Shown one piece after another: positions 51,854 to 60,985 of a stretch of 64,000 bases of DNA. The notes below the pieces were generated by a model, which had not been told where the DNA came from, ran no database searches, and was given only the letters and a program-made list of their open reading frames with translations. The stretch's first letter is position 1; every line of letters starts with the position of its first letter. The DNA is from Anaerolineae bacterium (GTDB lineage: Bacteria; Chloroflexota; Anaerolineae; J036; Brachytrichaceae), in assembly GCA_023511655.1 (NCBI GenBank), contig JAIMBB010000001.1:1-64000 (forward strand). The letters run 5' to 3'. A program made the position numbers and the translations under genes.

Positions 51854-52047
51854 GCACAAAGGAAGGGACTTTCAATCTTCGGGCCAACCGATCCATACCA
51901 GAACCAGAGACAGATGTCAGCCGACTCTTCATCAACAACAGATCGGCAAGCAGTTCGAGACTTTCATTTCGTCAACCGTTCGGCTCGAGCGACGGGCCGA
52001 TATGCACCGTGAACATCCTGACGTATATCCCAGAGGAGAGATCAGCT

Positions 52048-53616
52048 ATGAACGCCAAGAAGCGAACATTCGCCTTTTCCGTCGTGGGTGCAATTGCGAT
52101 GGTTGCCTCTGCGTGCGCTGCGCCACCCGCCCCGGCTGCGCCTGCGCCGGCGGCCGAGGCAACGGCTCCACCCAACCCGGTCGGCGAACTCGCCGGCCAG
52201 GCTAAAGAGGTGGCCGCTTCTGCCGTGATGACGGCCATGCCACCCAAAGCAGGCGGCTCAGCCGCACGGGCCATCGAGCTGGCCAAGAAGTATGCCGGCA
52301 CCACGTTGAACGTGACCTGGGAAGCCGGCCTGCAGTCTCAAGACCCGCTGTTGTTCAGCGCGCCGGAGTTCGAGCGCCTGACCGGCGTCAAGATCAATGT
52401 GATCGAGACGCCGTTCACCGAATTGTTCTCCAAAGCCGTGGCGGATCATCAGGCCGGCGGCGGCGCCTATGATGTGCTCAACTACGCGCCCACCTGGCTC
52501 GCCGACCTGGCCGACGGCGGCGTGCTCGAACCGCTCGACGCCTACATCGAGCAGTACATGAACAAAGATGATCTGAACGACTTGCATCCCACCTACGCCA
52601 AATACCAGCAGTGGAAAGGCAAGACCTACGGGTTGTGGGACGACGGCGACGTCTTCGTCATGTACTACCGGCGCGACTGGTTCGAGGACGACAAGAACAA
52701 GGCAGACTTCAAGGCCAGTTACAACCGCGAGCTTACGCCTCCGAAGACCTGGCAGGAATGGGATGAGGTGTGCAGCTTCTTTACCGAAAGAGGCAAGGCC
52801 AACAATGAGTATGGGTGCGCCATTCAACGCACGGCCGGCAACACTTACCTGTGGTTCTACGAACAATTCCGCAGCAACGGAGGCCGTTTCTTCGACGAAG
52901 ACATGCGGGCAACCATCAACAGCGACATCGGCGTGAAGACGCTGACCGACATGGTGAATGCCAACAAGAACATGCCGCCCGGCGTGGAGAAGTGGGGCTT
53001 CGTCGAAGTGCTGCAGGCTTGGATGGACGGCAAACTTGGCATGATCATCACCTGGCCACCGATCGGACGCTGGAGTGAGGGCTATGGCCTGGAGAGCAAA
53101 CAACTGGAATGGGTGCCCAAGACCAAGGTCGCCGGCAAGGTAGGCTACGCCGTGTCGCCCGGAGGTCACTCCGAACTGGCCGTCGGCTTCATGCTCGGCG
53201 TCTCGTCGAACAGCAAGAATAAAGAGGCTGCCTACGCATTCATCCAGTGGCTGACCAGCCCGGAGATCAGCGGCCAGCGCGTGAAGATCCCCTTCGCACT
53301 GCGCGATCCCTACCGCATGAGCCACTTCAACGACCCGGATTACGCCAAGCTCTGGCCGAACGCTGCCGAGTATCTGAAAGTGCTGCAAGAAGGCGCAGCC
53401 ACCGGCCTGGCCGACCTCGGCATCCCCGGCGCGCGCGAGTACGAGGAAGCGCTGGATCGCGCCATCACCGCCGCTTACTCGGGTGGCGATCCGAAAGCCG
53501 CGTTGGATAAAGCTGCAGAAGAGTGGAACGCCATCACCGAGCGCATCGGCGTGGAAAGCCAGAAAGCGGCCTACGCCGACTGGCAGGCCCGTTTGGGGGC
53601 GAACGCCTACCCGTAA
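52048..53616 (+). CDS. CUT1 sugar ABC transporter substrate-binding lipoprotein (family 1)
   Basis: 522 residues; ATG 52048 with AGAGGAGA upstream. The leader is Sec-type (MNAKKRTFAFSVVGAIAMVA, then S-A-C), in contrast to the Tat leaders of the other two CUT1 lipoproteins here. A Pro/Ala linker follows. Binding-protein motifs: FERLTGVKINVIETPFTELF, GGAYDVLNYAPTWLADLADG, KTYGLWDDGDVFVMYYRRDW and LTPPKTWQEWDEVCSFF. It feeds the permeases at 53682 and 54578. It is a distinct subfamily from the lipoprotein at 43019, so the island imports at least two different ligands. Confidence 0.92.
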   Translation: MNAKKRTFAFSVVGAIAMVASACAAPPAPAAPAPAAEATAPPNPVGELAGQAKEVAASAVMTAMPPKAGGSAARAIELAKKYAGTTLNVTWEAGLQSQDPLLFSAPEFERLTGVKINVIETPFTELFSKAVADHQAGGGAYDVLNYAPTWLADLADGGVLEPLDAYIEQYMNKDDLNDLHPTYAKYQQWKGKTYGLWDDGDVFVMYYRRDWFEDDKNKADFKASYNRELTPPKTWQEWDEVCSFFTERGKANNEYGCAIQRTAGNTYLWFYEQFRSNGGRFFDEDMRATINSDIGVKTLTDMVNANKNMPPGVEKWGFVEVLQAWMDGKLGMIITWPPIGRWSEGYGLESKQLEWVPKTKVAGKVGYAVSPGGHSELAVGFMLGVSSNSKNKEAAYAFIQWLTSPEISGQRVKIPFALRDPYRMSHFNDPDYAKLWPNAAEYLKVLQEGAATGLADLGIPGAREYEEALDRAITAAYSGGDPKAALDKAAEEWNAITERIGVESQKAAYADWQARLGANAYP

Positions 53617-53638
53617 GCGCCGGCGCTATGATTCGACG

Positions 53639-53666
53639 GGAGGGGTATCGCATCAGATACCCCTCC
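53639..53666 (+). promoter_or_regulatory. Intercistronic hairpin between binding protein and permease
   Basis: A perfect 11-bp stem GGAGGGGTATC (53639-53649) with GATACCCCTCC (53656-53666) and a 6-nt loop, 23 bp after the binding-protein stop. It also supports the permease start at 53682 rather than the ATG at 53628. Confidence 0.75.
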
Positions 53667-53681
53667 ACCCCGATAAACAGG

Positions 53682-54581
53682 ATGCTTGCTTCGATTCGCG
53701 CCCTATCCGACAAGCGCAAGGGCAAATACGTGCTCGTGGCCCCCGCGACCGTCATGATCCTGGCGATCGTGCTCTTTCCATTGCTCTACGCCATCGTCGT
53801 CAGCTTTCAGAACATTGATGCGCGCACCGCCGTCGGCACATTCGTCGGCCCGAAGAACTACCTGGACGCCTTTCGTGATGCGCGCTTCCTGAACGCGCTG
53901 GGCAACACGTTGTTCTTCACGGGGGTGGCGGTCACGTTCGAACTCCTGCTCGGATTCATCCTGGCGCAAACACTGATAGGCCATCTCCCCGGCAAGCGCT
54001 TCATCGTACCAATCCTGATGCTGCCTGTGGTCATCGCGCCGCTCATCGTGGGCTACACATGGCGCATGCTGTGGGATACGCAATATGGCCCGATCAATCA
54101 GGTGCTCGGCTGGTTCGCCGGCAGGCCGATCGAGCTGGTCTGGTTGGCCAACCCGGTCACCGTATGGCCGGCGATTTTCATCACCGAGATCTGGCAGTGG
54201 ACGCCGTTCATGTTCCTGGTGTTGCTCGCCGGGCTGACGGCGATCAATCCCGAATATCGCGAGGCCGCCGAGATTGACGGCGCCTCGAGCTGGCAAACGC
54301 TGCGTTACATCACGCTGCCGCTGATATGGCCGGTGATGGCCGTTGCGATCCTGTTTCGCGCATTAGACGCGTTCAAGGTGTTCGACATCATCTTCGCGCT
54401 CACCAATGGCGGCCCGGGCACGATGACGGAGACGATCTCGTTGTACGCCTATTCGGTCGGCTTTCGCAATTTCCGGATTAGCTACATGGCTGCCTTGACG
54501 CTCATCCTGATCGCCATCGTATCGGTGGCCATTACCTTCCTCTGGCGGCGCATGTCGGCAGACCAGGAGCGGATGGCATGA
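53682..54581 (+). CDS. CUT1 sugar ABC transporter permease (MalF-like)
   Basis: 299 residues from ATG 53682 (MLASIRALSDKRKGKYVLVA); an upstream ATG at 53628 would place the hairpin inside the coding region. Helices start with VLVAPATVMILAIVLFPLLY. The EAA loop reads NPEYREAAEIDGASSWQTLR, then YITLPLIWPVMAVAIL, and ALTNGGPGTMTETISLYAYS is the family signature near the end. It overlaps the second permease by 4 bp. It works with the lipoprotein at 52048 and, by inference, the ATPase at 35922. Confidence 0.92.
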   Translation: MLASIRALSDKRKGKYVLVAPATVMILAIVLFPLLYAIVVSFQNIDARTAVGTFVGPKNYLDAFRDARFLNALGNTLFFTGVAVTFELLLGFILAQTLIGHLPGKRFIVPILMLPVVIAPLIVGYTWRMLWDTQYGPINQVLGWFAGRPIELVWLANPVTVWPAIFITEIWQWTPFMFLVLLAGLTAINPEYREAAEIDGASSWQTLRYITLPLIWPVMAVAILFRALDAFKVFDIIFALTNGGPGTMTETISLYAYSVGFRNFRISYMAALTLILIAIVSVAITFLWRRMSADQERMA

Positions 54582-55450
54582 CGACGAGCGCATACAAAAC
54601 CCTCGCGCCGACCGCCGCGCGCAAACGGACCTGGCAAAAAGCGCGCACCTATGCCTGGCGCTACGCCCTGCTTGTCGGCGCGTTGGGGTTCTTCGGCTTT
54701 CCGGCCTTTTGGATCGCCACGATCGCCTTCAAAAGCTCCAGCGAGTATTTTCGCAATCCGCCGGTGTGGATCCCCGCCAGCCCCAACATTGCGCAGAATC
54801 TCGACAAGGTCGTGCGCACCGGCGGCCTGACGTCCATCGGGAACAGCCTGATCGTGACGACCAGCGCCACGTTGATCGCGCTGATCGTCGGCACGCTGGC
54901 CGCCTACAGCCTGGCGCGCTACAGAACCGGCGGCCCCAACTTCGCGTTCTGGATTTTGTCGCAGCGCTTTTTGCCGCCGGTGTCGGTGGTCTTTCCGGTG
55001 TTTCTGCTCTTCCGCGCGTTGCGCTGGGTGGACACCTTTCATGGCCTGATCGTCTTATATGCCACGTTTAGCCTGCCGTTCGTGGTATGGATGATGCGGT
55101 CGTATATCCGCGAGGTGCCGATCGAAATCGAGGAGAGCGCGCAGGTGGATGGCGCATCGCGCTTGCGCACGCTCTTTTCGATCACCTTGCCGCTGGCCTC
55201 ACCTGGGCTGATCGCCACCGGCATCTTCACCTTCATCTTCAACTGGAACGAGTTCCTGTTTGCGCTGGTGCTGTCGCGCACGAACGTGATCACCTATCCG
55301 GTGAAGTTGACGTCCTATTTCGGGCCGGAAGCGGCGTTTTGGGGCGAAGCGGCTACCGTGTCGCTCCTGGCGACGCTGCCGGTGGTGATCGCGACGTTGC
55401 TAATGCAGCGCTACCTGGTGACGGGGCTGACGCTTGGAGCGGTGAAGTGA
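54578..55450 (+). CDS. CUT1 sugar ABC transporter permease (MalG-like)
   Basis: 290 residues; its ATG overlaps the stop of the first permease. Six helices begin with YALLVGALGFFGFPAFWIAT. The EAA loop is VPIEIEESAQVDGASRLRTL, then FSITLPLASPGLIATGIF, and the C-terminus GLTLGAVK is typical. The segment FAFWILSQRFLPPVSVVFPV matches sugar-alcohol and glycoside transporters of this family in general form. It completes the third CUT1 system. An SDR gene follows after a short repeat. Confidence 0.92.
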   Translation: MTTSAYKTLAPTAARKRTWQKARTYAWRYALLVGALGFFGFPAFWIATIAFKSSSEYFRNPPVWIPASPNIAQNLDKVVRTGGLTSIGNSLIVTTSATLIALIVGTLAAYSLARYRTGGPNFAFWILSQRFLPPVSVVFPVFLLFRALRWVDTFHGLIVLYATFSLPFVVWMMRSYIREVPIEIEESAQVDGASRLRTLFSITLPLASPGLIATGIFTFIFNWNEFLFALVLSRTNVITYPVKLTSYFGPEAAFWGEAATVSLLATLPVVIATLLMQRYLVTGLTLGAVK

Positions 55451-55476
55451 CGAGGGCAACTCGCGATTGCCGATCT

Positions 55477-55524
55477 CCGCTCTCGACCTTTGGCATCGAG
55501 TCGGAAGTCGCAAACCGAGAGCGG
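55477..55524 (+). repeat. Intergenic hairpin with CGGAAGT-type core
   Basis: CCGCTCTCG (55477-55485) pairs with CGAGAGCGG (55516-55524). The loop contains GTCGGAAGTCG, the same heptamer core seen in the ApnL insertion. It lies between the permease stop and the SDR start. Confidence 0.6.
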
Positions 55525-55558
55525 GCAGTCGAACGAAATTCGGTTATCGTCGCCAGTC

Positions 55559-56338
55559 ATGGAGTTGAACGACCTCTTTACATTGAAGGACAAAGTGGCC
55601 CTGATCACCGGCGGCAGCGGCGACATCGGCATGGCCATCGCCACGGCCTTCGCGCACGCAGGAGCGCACCTCGCCCTGAACGGCAAGAACGCCTCCAAGC
55701 TGCAAGCCAGGCGCGCGACGTTCGAAGGGTTGCCGGTGCGCGTCGAGACCTTCGCCGCCGACGTGAGCGAAGTGGAAGCCGCGCGCAAGCTTGCCCACGA
55801 CGTGGTGGCATCGTTCGGGCGGGTAGACATCCTGGTGAACTGCGCCGGGATCAACTATCGCAAACCGATCCTCGAGTTCTCCGAAGCCGAGTACGAGAAG
55901 ATCATGGCCGTGCACCTGCGTGCCGCGTTCTTCCTCAGCCAGGCCGTCGCGCCGTTCATGATCGCACAAGGCGGCGGCAAAATCATCAACATCGGCTCGG
56001 CGACCATTCGCATCGGCCTGGCCGACGTCTCGGTCTACGGCATGGCCAAAGCCGGGCTGGATGCGCTCACCCGCTCGATGGCCGTCGAGTGGGCCGAGCA
56101 CAACATCCAGGTGAATTGTCTGGCCCCAGGTTTCTTGATGACCGAACTCACCCGAGAAGGCTTATGGGGAAACGAGCGCCGCAGCAGGTGGCTGCTGGAG
56201 CGAATCCCGATGAGGCGGCCCGGCCTGCCGGAAGAGATGGCCGGCGTGGCTCTGTTGCTCGCCTCGCGCGCCTCCAGCTACCTGACCGGCCAGACCATCT
56301 ACGTGGATGGTGGCTTCTTCGCCGGAAGCAAATGGTGA
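55559..56338 (+). CDS. Short-chain dehydrogenase/reductase (gluconate 5-dehydrogenase-like)
   Basis: 259 residues. It starts MELNDLFTLKDKVALITGGS and has the cofactor motif TGGSGDIG, with Asp in the second Gly position. FFLSQAVAPFMIAQGGGKII, the Ser region INIGSATIR and the catalytic Tyr/Lys in VYGMAKAGLDALT are clear. The end QTIYVDGGFFAGSKW is typical. The combination FSLKDKVALITG-like start and RAAFFLSQA resembles gluconate 5-dehydrogenase-type SDRs acting on sugar acids, consistent with the ApnO-like gene 56 bp downstream. The substrate is inferred only. Confidence 0.88.
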   Translation: MELNDLFTLKDKVALITGGSGDIGMAIATAFAHAGAHLALNGKNASKLQARRATFEGLPVRVETFAADVSEVEAARKLAHDVVASFGRVDILVNCAGINYRKPILEFSEAEYEKIMAVHLRAAFFLSQAVAPFMIAQGGGKIINIGSATIRIGLADVSVYGMAKAGLDALTRSMAVEWAEHNIQVNCLAPGFLMTELTREGLWGNERRSRWLLERIPMRRPGLPEEMAGVALLLASRASSYLTGQTIYVDGGFFAGSKW

Positions 56339-56394
56339 GTTGCGAATCTTGAGTTTTGGATTCGGAGACTCACCCCACACTCAACACTAAAACT

Positions 56395-57237
56395 ATGAAA
56401 ATCACACTCATGGGCGCGGGCGGTAAGATGGGCTGCCGCATCACCGACAACTTGATGAAGAACGACGCATTCGACGTGCGCTACGTCGAGGTCAGCCCGG
56501 CGGGCATCGAGCGGCTGGCGCGACGCGGATTGACGCCGACGCCACAAGACGAGGCGGTGCACCATGCCGAAGCAGTTATCCTGGCCGTGCCCGATGCGCT
56601 GCTGGGCCAGATCACGCACGACATCGTGCCCATGCTCAGGCCGCGCACCATGGTCATCACCCTCGACCCCGCGGCAGCCTACGCCGGCGCGCTGGCCCGG
56701 CGCGACGACCTGACCTACTTCATCGCCCATCCCTGCCACCCACCGCTGTTCAACGATGAGACCGACCCCGCAGCGCGCACGGACTGGTTCGGCGGCGTGC
56801 ACGCCCGGCAACACATCGTCTGTGCGCTGCACCACGGCCCGGAAGAGGACTACGCCAACGGCGAGCGCATCGCCCGCGCCATCTATGCGCCGGTGATGAA
56901 CGCCTATCGCGTGACCACTGAGCAGATGGCGCTGCTCGAGCCGGCGCTGGTGGAAACCACCGTCGGCACGTGCATCGCCGTGATGAAGGAGGCCTACGAC
57001 GAAGTGGTAAGGAGGGGCGTGCCCGCGGAGGCAGCATTCGAATTTCTCTCCGGCCATGTGCGCACGATCTTCGCCAGCGTCTTCGGTGTGAGCGGCTTCC
57101 CGCTCAGCGATGGCGCGAACTACGCCATCGCACAAGCCAAGCGAGCGATGTTGCAACCGGACTGGAAGGACAAACTGTTGAGCGTCGAGAGCGTGAAGCG
57201 CAGCGTGGCTGAGATCGCGCACGTCCCAGCCACTTAA
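56395..57237 (+). CDS. apnO: D-apionate oxidoisomerase-like dehydrogenase (ApnO family)
   Basis: 280 residues. The start MKITLMGAGGKMGCRITDNL is a Rossmann motif with a GGKMG turn, followed by AEAVILAVPDALLGQITHDI and FIAHPCHPPLFNDETDPAAR. The C-terminal helical domain (QMALLEPALVETTVGTCIAV, then MKEAYDEVVRRGVPAEAAFE) is that of the phosphogluconate-dehydrogenase-like family that contains ApnO. In the known pathway ApnO converts D-apionate to 3-oxo-isoapionate by coupled rearrangement and NAD-dependent oxidation, analogous to ketol-acid reductoisomerase. Finding it in the same island as an ApnL homologue strongly supports the assignment. A related branched sugar acid as substrate remains possible. 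Confidence 0.75.
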   Translation: MKITLMGAGGKMGCRITDNLMKNDAFDVRYVEVSPAGIERLARRGLTPTPQDEAVHHAEAVILAVPDALLGQITHDIVPMLRPRTMVITLDPAAAYAGALARRDDLTYFIAHPCHPPLFNDETDPAARTDWFGGVHARQHIVCALHHGPEEDYANGERIARAIYAPVMNAYRVTTEQMALLEPALVETTVGTCIAVMKEAYDEVVRRGVPAEAAFEFLSGHVRTIFASVFGVSGFPLSDGANYAIAQAKRAMLQPDWKDKLLSVESVKRSVAEIAHVPAT

Positions 57238-57284
57238 CACGCGGTGCACAACACGCAGTGCGCATGAAGTAACACGAAAAGCGA

Positions 57285-58103
57285 ATGAAGTTAGGAATCA
57301 GCTCATACACCTACGGCTGGGGCTGCGGCATCAGCGGCTATCCCCCACCCTCGAAACCGCTCGACTGGCGGACGCTGCTGCGACGCGCCTCCGAAATGGA
57401 TGTGCGCGTCGTGCAGATTGCCAACAACATGCCGCTGCACGAAATTGATCTGGACGCACTGACGACGGAAGCGCAGCGCCTCGGCATCGCCCTGGAAGCC
57501 GGCACGCGCGGCATTCAGCCCGATCACCTGAAGCGCTATGCTCAAATTGCCGAGCGCATTGGCTCGCCCATCCTGCGTTGCGTCATTGACGCGCCCGGGC
57601 ACCAACCGGATCTGCCAGAGATCGTCGAGACGTTGCAGGCAGTGCTGCCCGAGTTCGAACGGCGCGGCGTGACGCTGGCCATCGAAAACCACGATCGCTT
57701 CCACGCCTCGACCCTCGCCGGGCTGATGCAAGCCATGCGCGGCGCGCCGATCGGCATCTGCCTGGACGTGGCCAATTCCCTCGGCTGCGAGGAGCCGATG
57801 AAACATGTGGCCGAGGTGCTGGGGCCATACGTCGTCAACCTGCACATCAAGGAATACGTGATCAAGCGACTGCCCAGCCATCAGGGCTTCGTCATCCACG
57901 GCGCGCCGTTTGGGCAAGGGATGTGCGACCTCGACTGGCTGCTGCCGCGGTTGAAAGCGCTGACGGATCGCGACTTCAACGCCATCCTCGAACAATGGGC
58001 GCCTCAGCAGGCGACGATCGAAGAGACAATCGCCCTGGAGGAGCGCTGGGCAATCGAAAGCGTGGCTTACCTGCAGGCCAGATACTTTGGATCGCCGGGC
58101 TAA
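57285..58103 (+). CDS. Sugar phosphate isomerase/epimerase-family TIM-barrel enzyme
   Basis: 272 residues. It starts MKLGISSYTYGWGCGISGYP. Metal-binding candidates: the Glu of LAIENHDRFHASTLAGLMQA, the Asp of GICLDVANSLGCEEPMKHV, His in VVNLHIKEYVIKR and the Glu of AILEQWAPQQ. The group contains isomerases, epimerases and, in apionate pathways, a 3-oxo-isoapionate decarboxylase (OiaC) of this fold. Because it directly follows the ApnO-like gene (47 bp), decarboxylation of the ApnO product is an attractive role, but the fold alone does not prove it. Confidence 0.82.
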   Translation: MKLGISSYTYGWGCGISGYPPPSKPLDWRTLLRRASEMDVRVVQIANNMPLHEIDLDALTTEAQRLGIALEAGTRGIQPDHLKRYAQIAERIGSPILRCVIDAPGHQPDLPEIVETLQAVLPEFERRGVTLAIENHDRFHASTLAGLMQAMRGAPIGICLDVANSLGCEEPMKHVAEVLGPYVVNLHIKEYVIKRLPSHQGFVIHGAPFGQGMCDLDWLLPRLKALTDRDFNAILEQWAPQQATIEETIALEERWAIESVAYLQARYFGSPG

Positions 58104-58124
58104 AAGGCCCTCGAGACTTCCGCA

Positions 58125-59174
58125 ATGGACGAAGTGATCACCAGCGCCCCGGCAAAAGCCATCCTGTTCGGCGAGCATGCCGTGAATCGTGGGCAAGTCG
58201 CGATCGCGGCCAGCGTGGGACTGCGGATCAAATGCCACATTCGACGGGGCGGATATTTCTATCACCTGCAGAGCAAAGGACACGCCCGCACCTTTACCAG
58301 GGACGAGGTCATCGCGCTGGGCAGGCAGGTAGATGAGTGGCGAGCAGCCGGCGACTACGCGGCAATCCGACAACTGGCCGCTCGCGACTACTTCGCGCCG
58401 GCCCAGTACATCATCGCCCACGCCATGCGTAGCATCCCTGCGCTCGAAGACGGCCTGGACATTGCTTTCGCCAGCGAGATCCCGAGATCGGGCGGCCTGG
58501 GATCGGGCGGCGCGGCACACGCCGCGTTGGCGCGGGCGCTCTACCATTTTGCAGCCGGCGAGGCCGACCTGTCGCCGGGCGCCCAGAACCAGGCGCAAAT
58601 CGGCGCGTGGGCTTATCTGGGCGATGTGATCGCGCACGGCGGGATCGCCTCGGCTTTGGACACGCAGACATCGCTGCTCGGCGGCGTGATTCGCTACTCG
58701 ACAGAGGCGTGGGGCGAGCGCATCCCGGTCGCGCCCGGGTTACAACTTGTGATCGGCGACACTGGCGTGCGCGGCCAGACCAGCGAAGTGAATTCACGCG
58801 TGCGCGAATGGTTGGCCGGGGACCCCACACGTATGCGCTACTTCGAGATGATCGGCGCGCTCAGCGAAGCGGCGCAGAAAGGCCTGGAACAGGGCGACTG
58901 GCGCTTGCTCGGCAAGTTGATGAACTTGAACCAGCTCGCGCTGGAGAAGATCGGCGTGAGCTGTCCGGAGCTGGAGCGTTTGATTGACGCAGCGATCGGC
59001 GCAGGTGCGCCCGGCGCCAAACTCAGCGGCAGCGGTGGCGGCGGCATCATGATCGCGCTGGCGACGGACGAAACTCGTGAAGCGATCGTCCAGGCTTTAC
59101 ACCAGGCCGGCGCATACGCGGTCTACGCCCCGGAAATTGCCGTGCAGGGTGCACAGGTGGAGGCGATGTCATGA
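58125..59174 (+). CDS. GHMP kinase, mevalonate kinase-like
   Basis: 349 residues. GHMP motifs are intact: motif 1 SAPAKAILFGEHAVNRGQVA, motif 2 IPRSGGLGSGGAAHAALARA (the ATP loop) and motif 3 GAPGAKLSGSGGGGIMIAL. VIGDTGVRGQTSEVNSRVRE and LMNLNQLALEKIGVSCPELE are those of mevalonate kinases. It would phosphorylate mevalonate for isoprenoid synthesis by the mevalonate route, or a sugar-like alcohol. It lies inside a catabolic run, 21 bp after the TIM-barrel gene and with no other mevalonate-pathway gene visible, which makes a sugar or sugar-acid substrate worth considering. Confidence 0.82.
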   Translation: MDEVITSAPAKAILFGEHAVNRGQVAIAASVGLRIKCHIRRGGYFYHLQSKGHARTFTRDEVIALGRQVDEWRAAGDYAAIRQLAARDYFAPAQYIIAHAMRSIPALEDGLDIAFASEIPRSGGLGSGGAAHAALARALYHFAAGEADLSPGAQNQAQIGAWAYLGDVIAHGGIASALDTQTSLLGGVIRYSTEAWGERIPVAPGLQLVIGDTGVRGQTSEVNSRVREWLAGDPTRMRYFEMIGALSEAAQKGLEQGDWRLLGKLMNLNQLALEKIGVSCPELERLIDAAIGAGAPGAKLSGSGGGGIMIALATDETREAIVQALHQAGAYAVYAPEIAVQGAQVEAMS

Positions 59175-59226
59175 CCAACGAGCAACGGCGCGAGCAAAAC
59201 TGCTCACAACCGAAACGTCAGCGCCT

Positions 59227-59261
59227 CATTCCGATCGCGGGCCGATCCCGGGTTCGGAATG
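59227..59261 (+). repeat. Intergenic hairpin (TCATTCCGA/TCGGAATGA)
   Basis: CATTCCGA (59227-59234) pairs with TCGGAATG (59254-59261), extendable by one base pair on each side. It resembles a hairpin motif common in bacterial intergenic regions and lies between the kinase and cyclase genes. Confidence 0.65.
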
Positions 59262-59298
59262 ACAACCGGCAACTCCAGCACCTACGATGAGGCAAAAG

Positions 59299-59985
59299 AT
59301 GGCAAACGAAAGATCAACCTACAGAATCATTGACCTGACGCACACTCTAATCCCCGGCGAGGAGCAATACACTGTCGAGATCAAGCAGCGCGGGACGCCC
59401 CGCACCACGCCGACCGGCGACATCATGCACGACGTGTACATGTGGTCACACAGCGGCACGCACGTCGAGGTGGCGCGGCACTTCTACGCCGACGGCCGCG
59501 ATACCGCCGGCTACCCTGCCGAGACGTTCATCGGCCCGGCCATCCGACTCGACTTTCGACACAAGCAGGTGAACGAGCCGATCACGCTGGCCGACATCCA
59601 GGCCGCCGGCGATGTGCAAGACCGTGACATCGTCATCCTGTGGGAAGGGCGCGATGGACAATATCGCACCTCGGCCTCGCACCAGCGGCCGTATCTGGCC
59701 GAGGACGCAGCCGAATGGCTGGCCCTGGAGAAACGGATCAAGCTGCTGGGCACCGACTCGTCGGGCTTCGAGGTGCGCGGCCGCAATGACCACCCGAATC
59801 ATCACCTGTTCTTTCGCGCCGACGTGGATATTCCGGTGGTGGAATGCCTGCGCAACCTGGGCGAGATCGGCAGCCAGCGCTTCTTCTTCGTCGGCCTGCC
59901 CATTCCGTGCCAGGGCCTGGACGCTTCGCCCATCCGTGCCATCGCCATCGAGGGGCTGATCGAACTTTTGCCAAGACAAACGTAG
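59299..59985 (+). CDS. Cyclase-family (kynurenine formamidase-like) hydrolase
   Basis: 228 residues from the ATG at 59299, which has GAGG 6 nt upstream; an ATG four codons earlier overlaps that site. The start YRIIDLTHTLIPGEEQYTVE and the metal motif MWSHSGTHVEVARHFYADGR correspond to the H-x-G-T-H-x-D signature of the family, with Glu in the last position. LLGTDSSGFEVRG and NHHLFFRADVDIPVVECLRN follow. Members hydrolyse amides, lactones or cyclic esters with a divalent metal. In this island a lactone-opening role is plausible; the true substrate is unknown. Confidence 0.85.
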   Translation: MANERSTYRIIDLTHTLIPGEEQYTVEIKQRGTPRTTPTGDIMHDVYMWSHSGTHVEVARHFYADGRDTAGYPAETFIGPAIRLDFRHKQVNEPITLADIQAAGDVQDRDIVILWEGRDGQYRTSASHQRPYLAEDAAEWLALEKRIKLLGTDSSGFEVRGRNDHPNHHLFFRADVDIPVVECLRNLGEIGSQRFFFVGLPIPCQGLDASPIRAIAIEGLIELLPRQT

Positions 59986-60017
59986 AAACTTCCCCGGTGA
60001 CTCTTGACTCTCTTCAC

Positions 60018-60974
60018 ATGACCCACTACAAAGCCCTCGTCGCCTCGCGCTCGTTCGGGCCGAATTGCCCGGATGCCGTGCGGCGCCTGATCTCATCGGG
60101 CGTTGAGCTGGTGAGCAACCCCTGGGGCCGCGCGCCAAGCGAAGCGGAACTGGCGGGCGTGATCGGCGATTTCGACGTGTTGATCAGCGGCACCGAGCCG
60201 GTCACCGCGCGCGTGCTGGAGAGCGCGCACCGCCTCAAGCTCATCGCCAAGCACGGCGTTGGCTTCGACAACATTGACCTCGATGCTGCCAGGGCCCATC
60301 ATGTGATTGTCGCGATCGCCGGCGGGGCGATTGCCGATAGCGTGGCCGACATGGCCATGGCACTGCTGCTGGCATGCGCGCGCCAGATCCCGCAAGGCGA
60401 CCGCGCCGTGCGCGCGGGACAGTGGCCTCGCATCGTCGGCGTGGAGTTGCGCGACAAGACGCTTGGGGTTGTCGGCCTCGGGCAGATTGGCCGCGAGGTC
60501 GTCAGGCGCGCCAAAGGCTTCGGCATGCACATCGTTGCCTACGATGTGCTTCGGCACGAATCATTCGCGCAGGAATACAGCGTGCGCTATCTGTCGCTCG
60601 ACGAGTTGCTAGCCGAATCCGACTTCGTCACCCTGCATGCACCGGTGACCGACGAGTCACGCTTTCTGATCAACGCGACGACGCTGGCGCAGATGAAGCC
60701 GACGGCTTACCTGATCAACACTGCGCGCGGCGAGCTGGTGGACGAGCGCGCGCTGGCTGAAGCGCTGCGCGAAAGGCGCATTGCTGGCGCGGCGTGCGAC
60801 GTCTTTTCGAAGGAGCCGCCGGGCGACAACGAACTGCTCAAGCTGGACAATTTCATCGCTGCTCCGCACAGCGCCGGCCAAACGCACGATGGCCTGCGCA
60901 AGCTTGGCGAAGTGACCGTCGAGAATATCCTGCGCGTGCTCGATGGTCATGCGCCGTTGTATCGCGTCGCATAG
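60018..60974 (+). CDS. D-isomer-specific 2-hydroxyacid dehydrogenase
   Basis: 318 residues. NAD motif LGVVGLGQIGREVVRRAKGF; catalytic Arg in LINTARGELVDE, Glu in CDVFSKEPPGD and His in FIAAPHSAGQT. The N-terminal part HRLKLIAKHGVGFDNIDLDA is the phosphoglycerate-dehydrogenase-type substrate region. The ATG at 60018 matches family starts; the frame upstream is a shadow of the cyclase gene. It oxidises a 2-hydroxy acid or reduces a 2-keto acid. In sugar-acid islands with DUF1537 kinases such enzymes act on phosphorylated four-carbon acids or on glycerate, which would fit. Confidence 0.9.
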   Translation: MTHYKALVASRSFGPNCPDAVRRLISSGVELVSNPWGRAPSEAELAGVIGDFDVLISGTEPVTARVLESAHRLKLIAKHGVGFDNIDLDAARAHHVIVAIAGGAIADSVADMAMALLLACARQIPQGDRAVRAGQWPRIVGVELRDKTLGVVGLGQIGREVVRRAKGFGMHIVAYDVLRHESFAQEYSVRYLSLDELLAESDFVTLHAPVTDESRFLINATTLAQMKPTAYLINTARGELVDERALAEALRERRIAGAACDVFSKEPPGDNELLKLDNFIAAPHSAGQTHDGLRKLGEVTVENILRVLDGHAPLYRVA

Positions 60975-60985
60975 CCGACATGGCC

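Noticed and set aside
52258-53388. 376-codon minus-strand frame opposite the third CUT1 lipoprotein
   Set aside because: Antisense shadow without motifs or a start signal.
57303-58637. 444-codon minus-strand frame opposite the TIM-barrel and GHMP kinase genes
   Set aside because: It spans two real genes on the other strand; its composition is typical of antisense high-GC frames.
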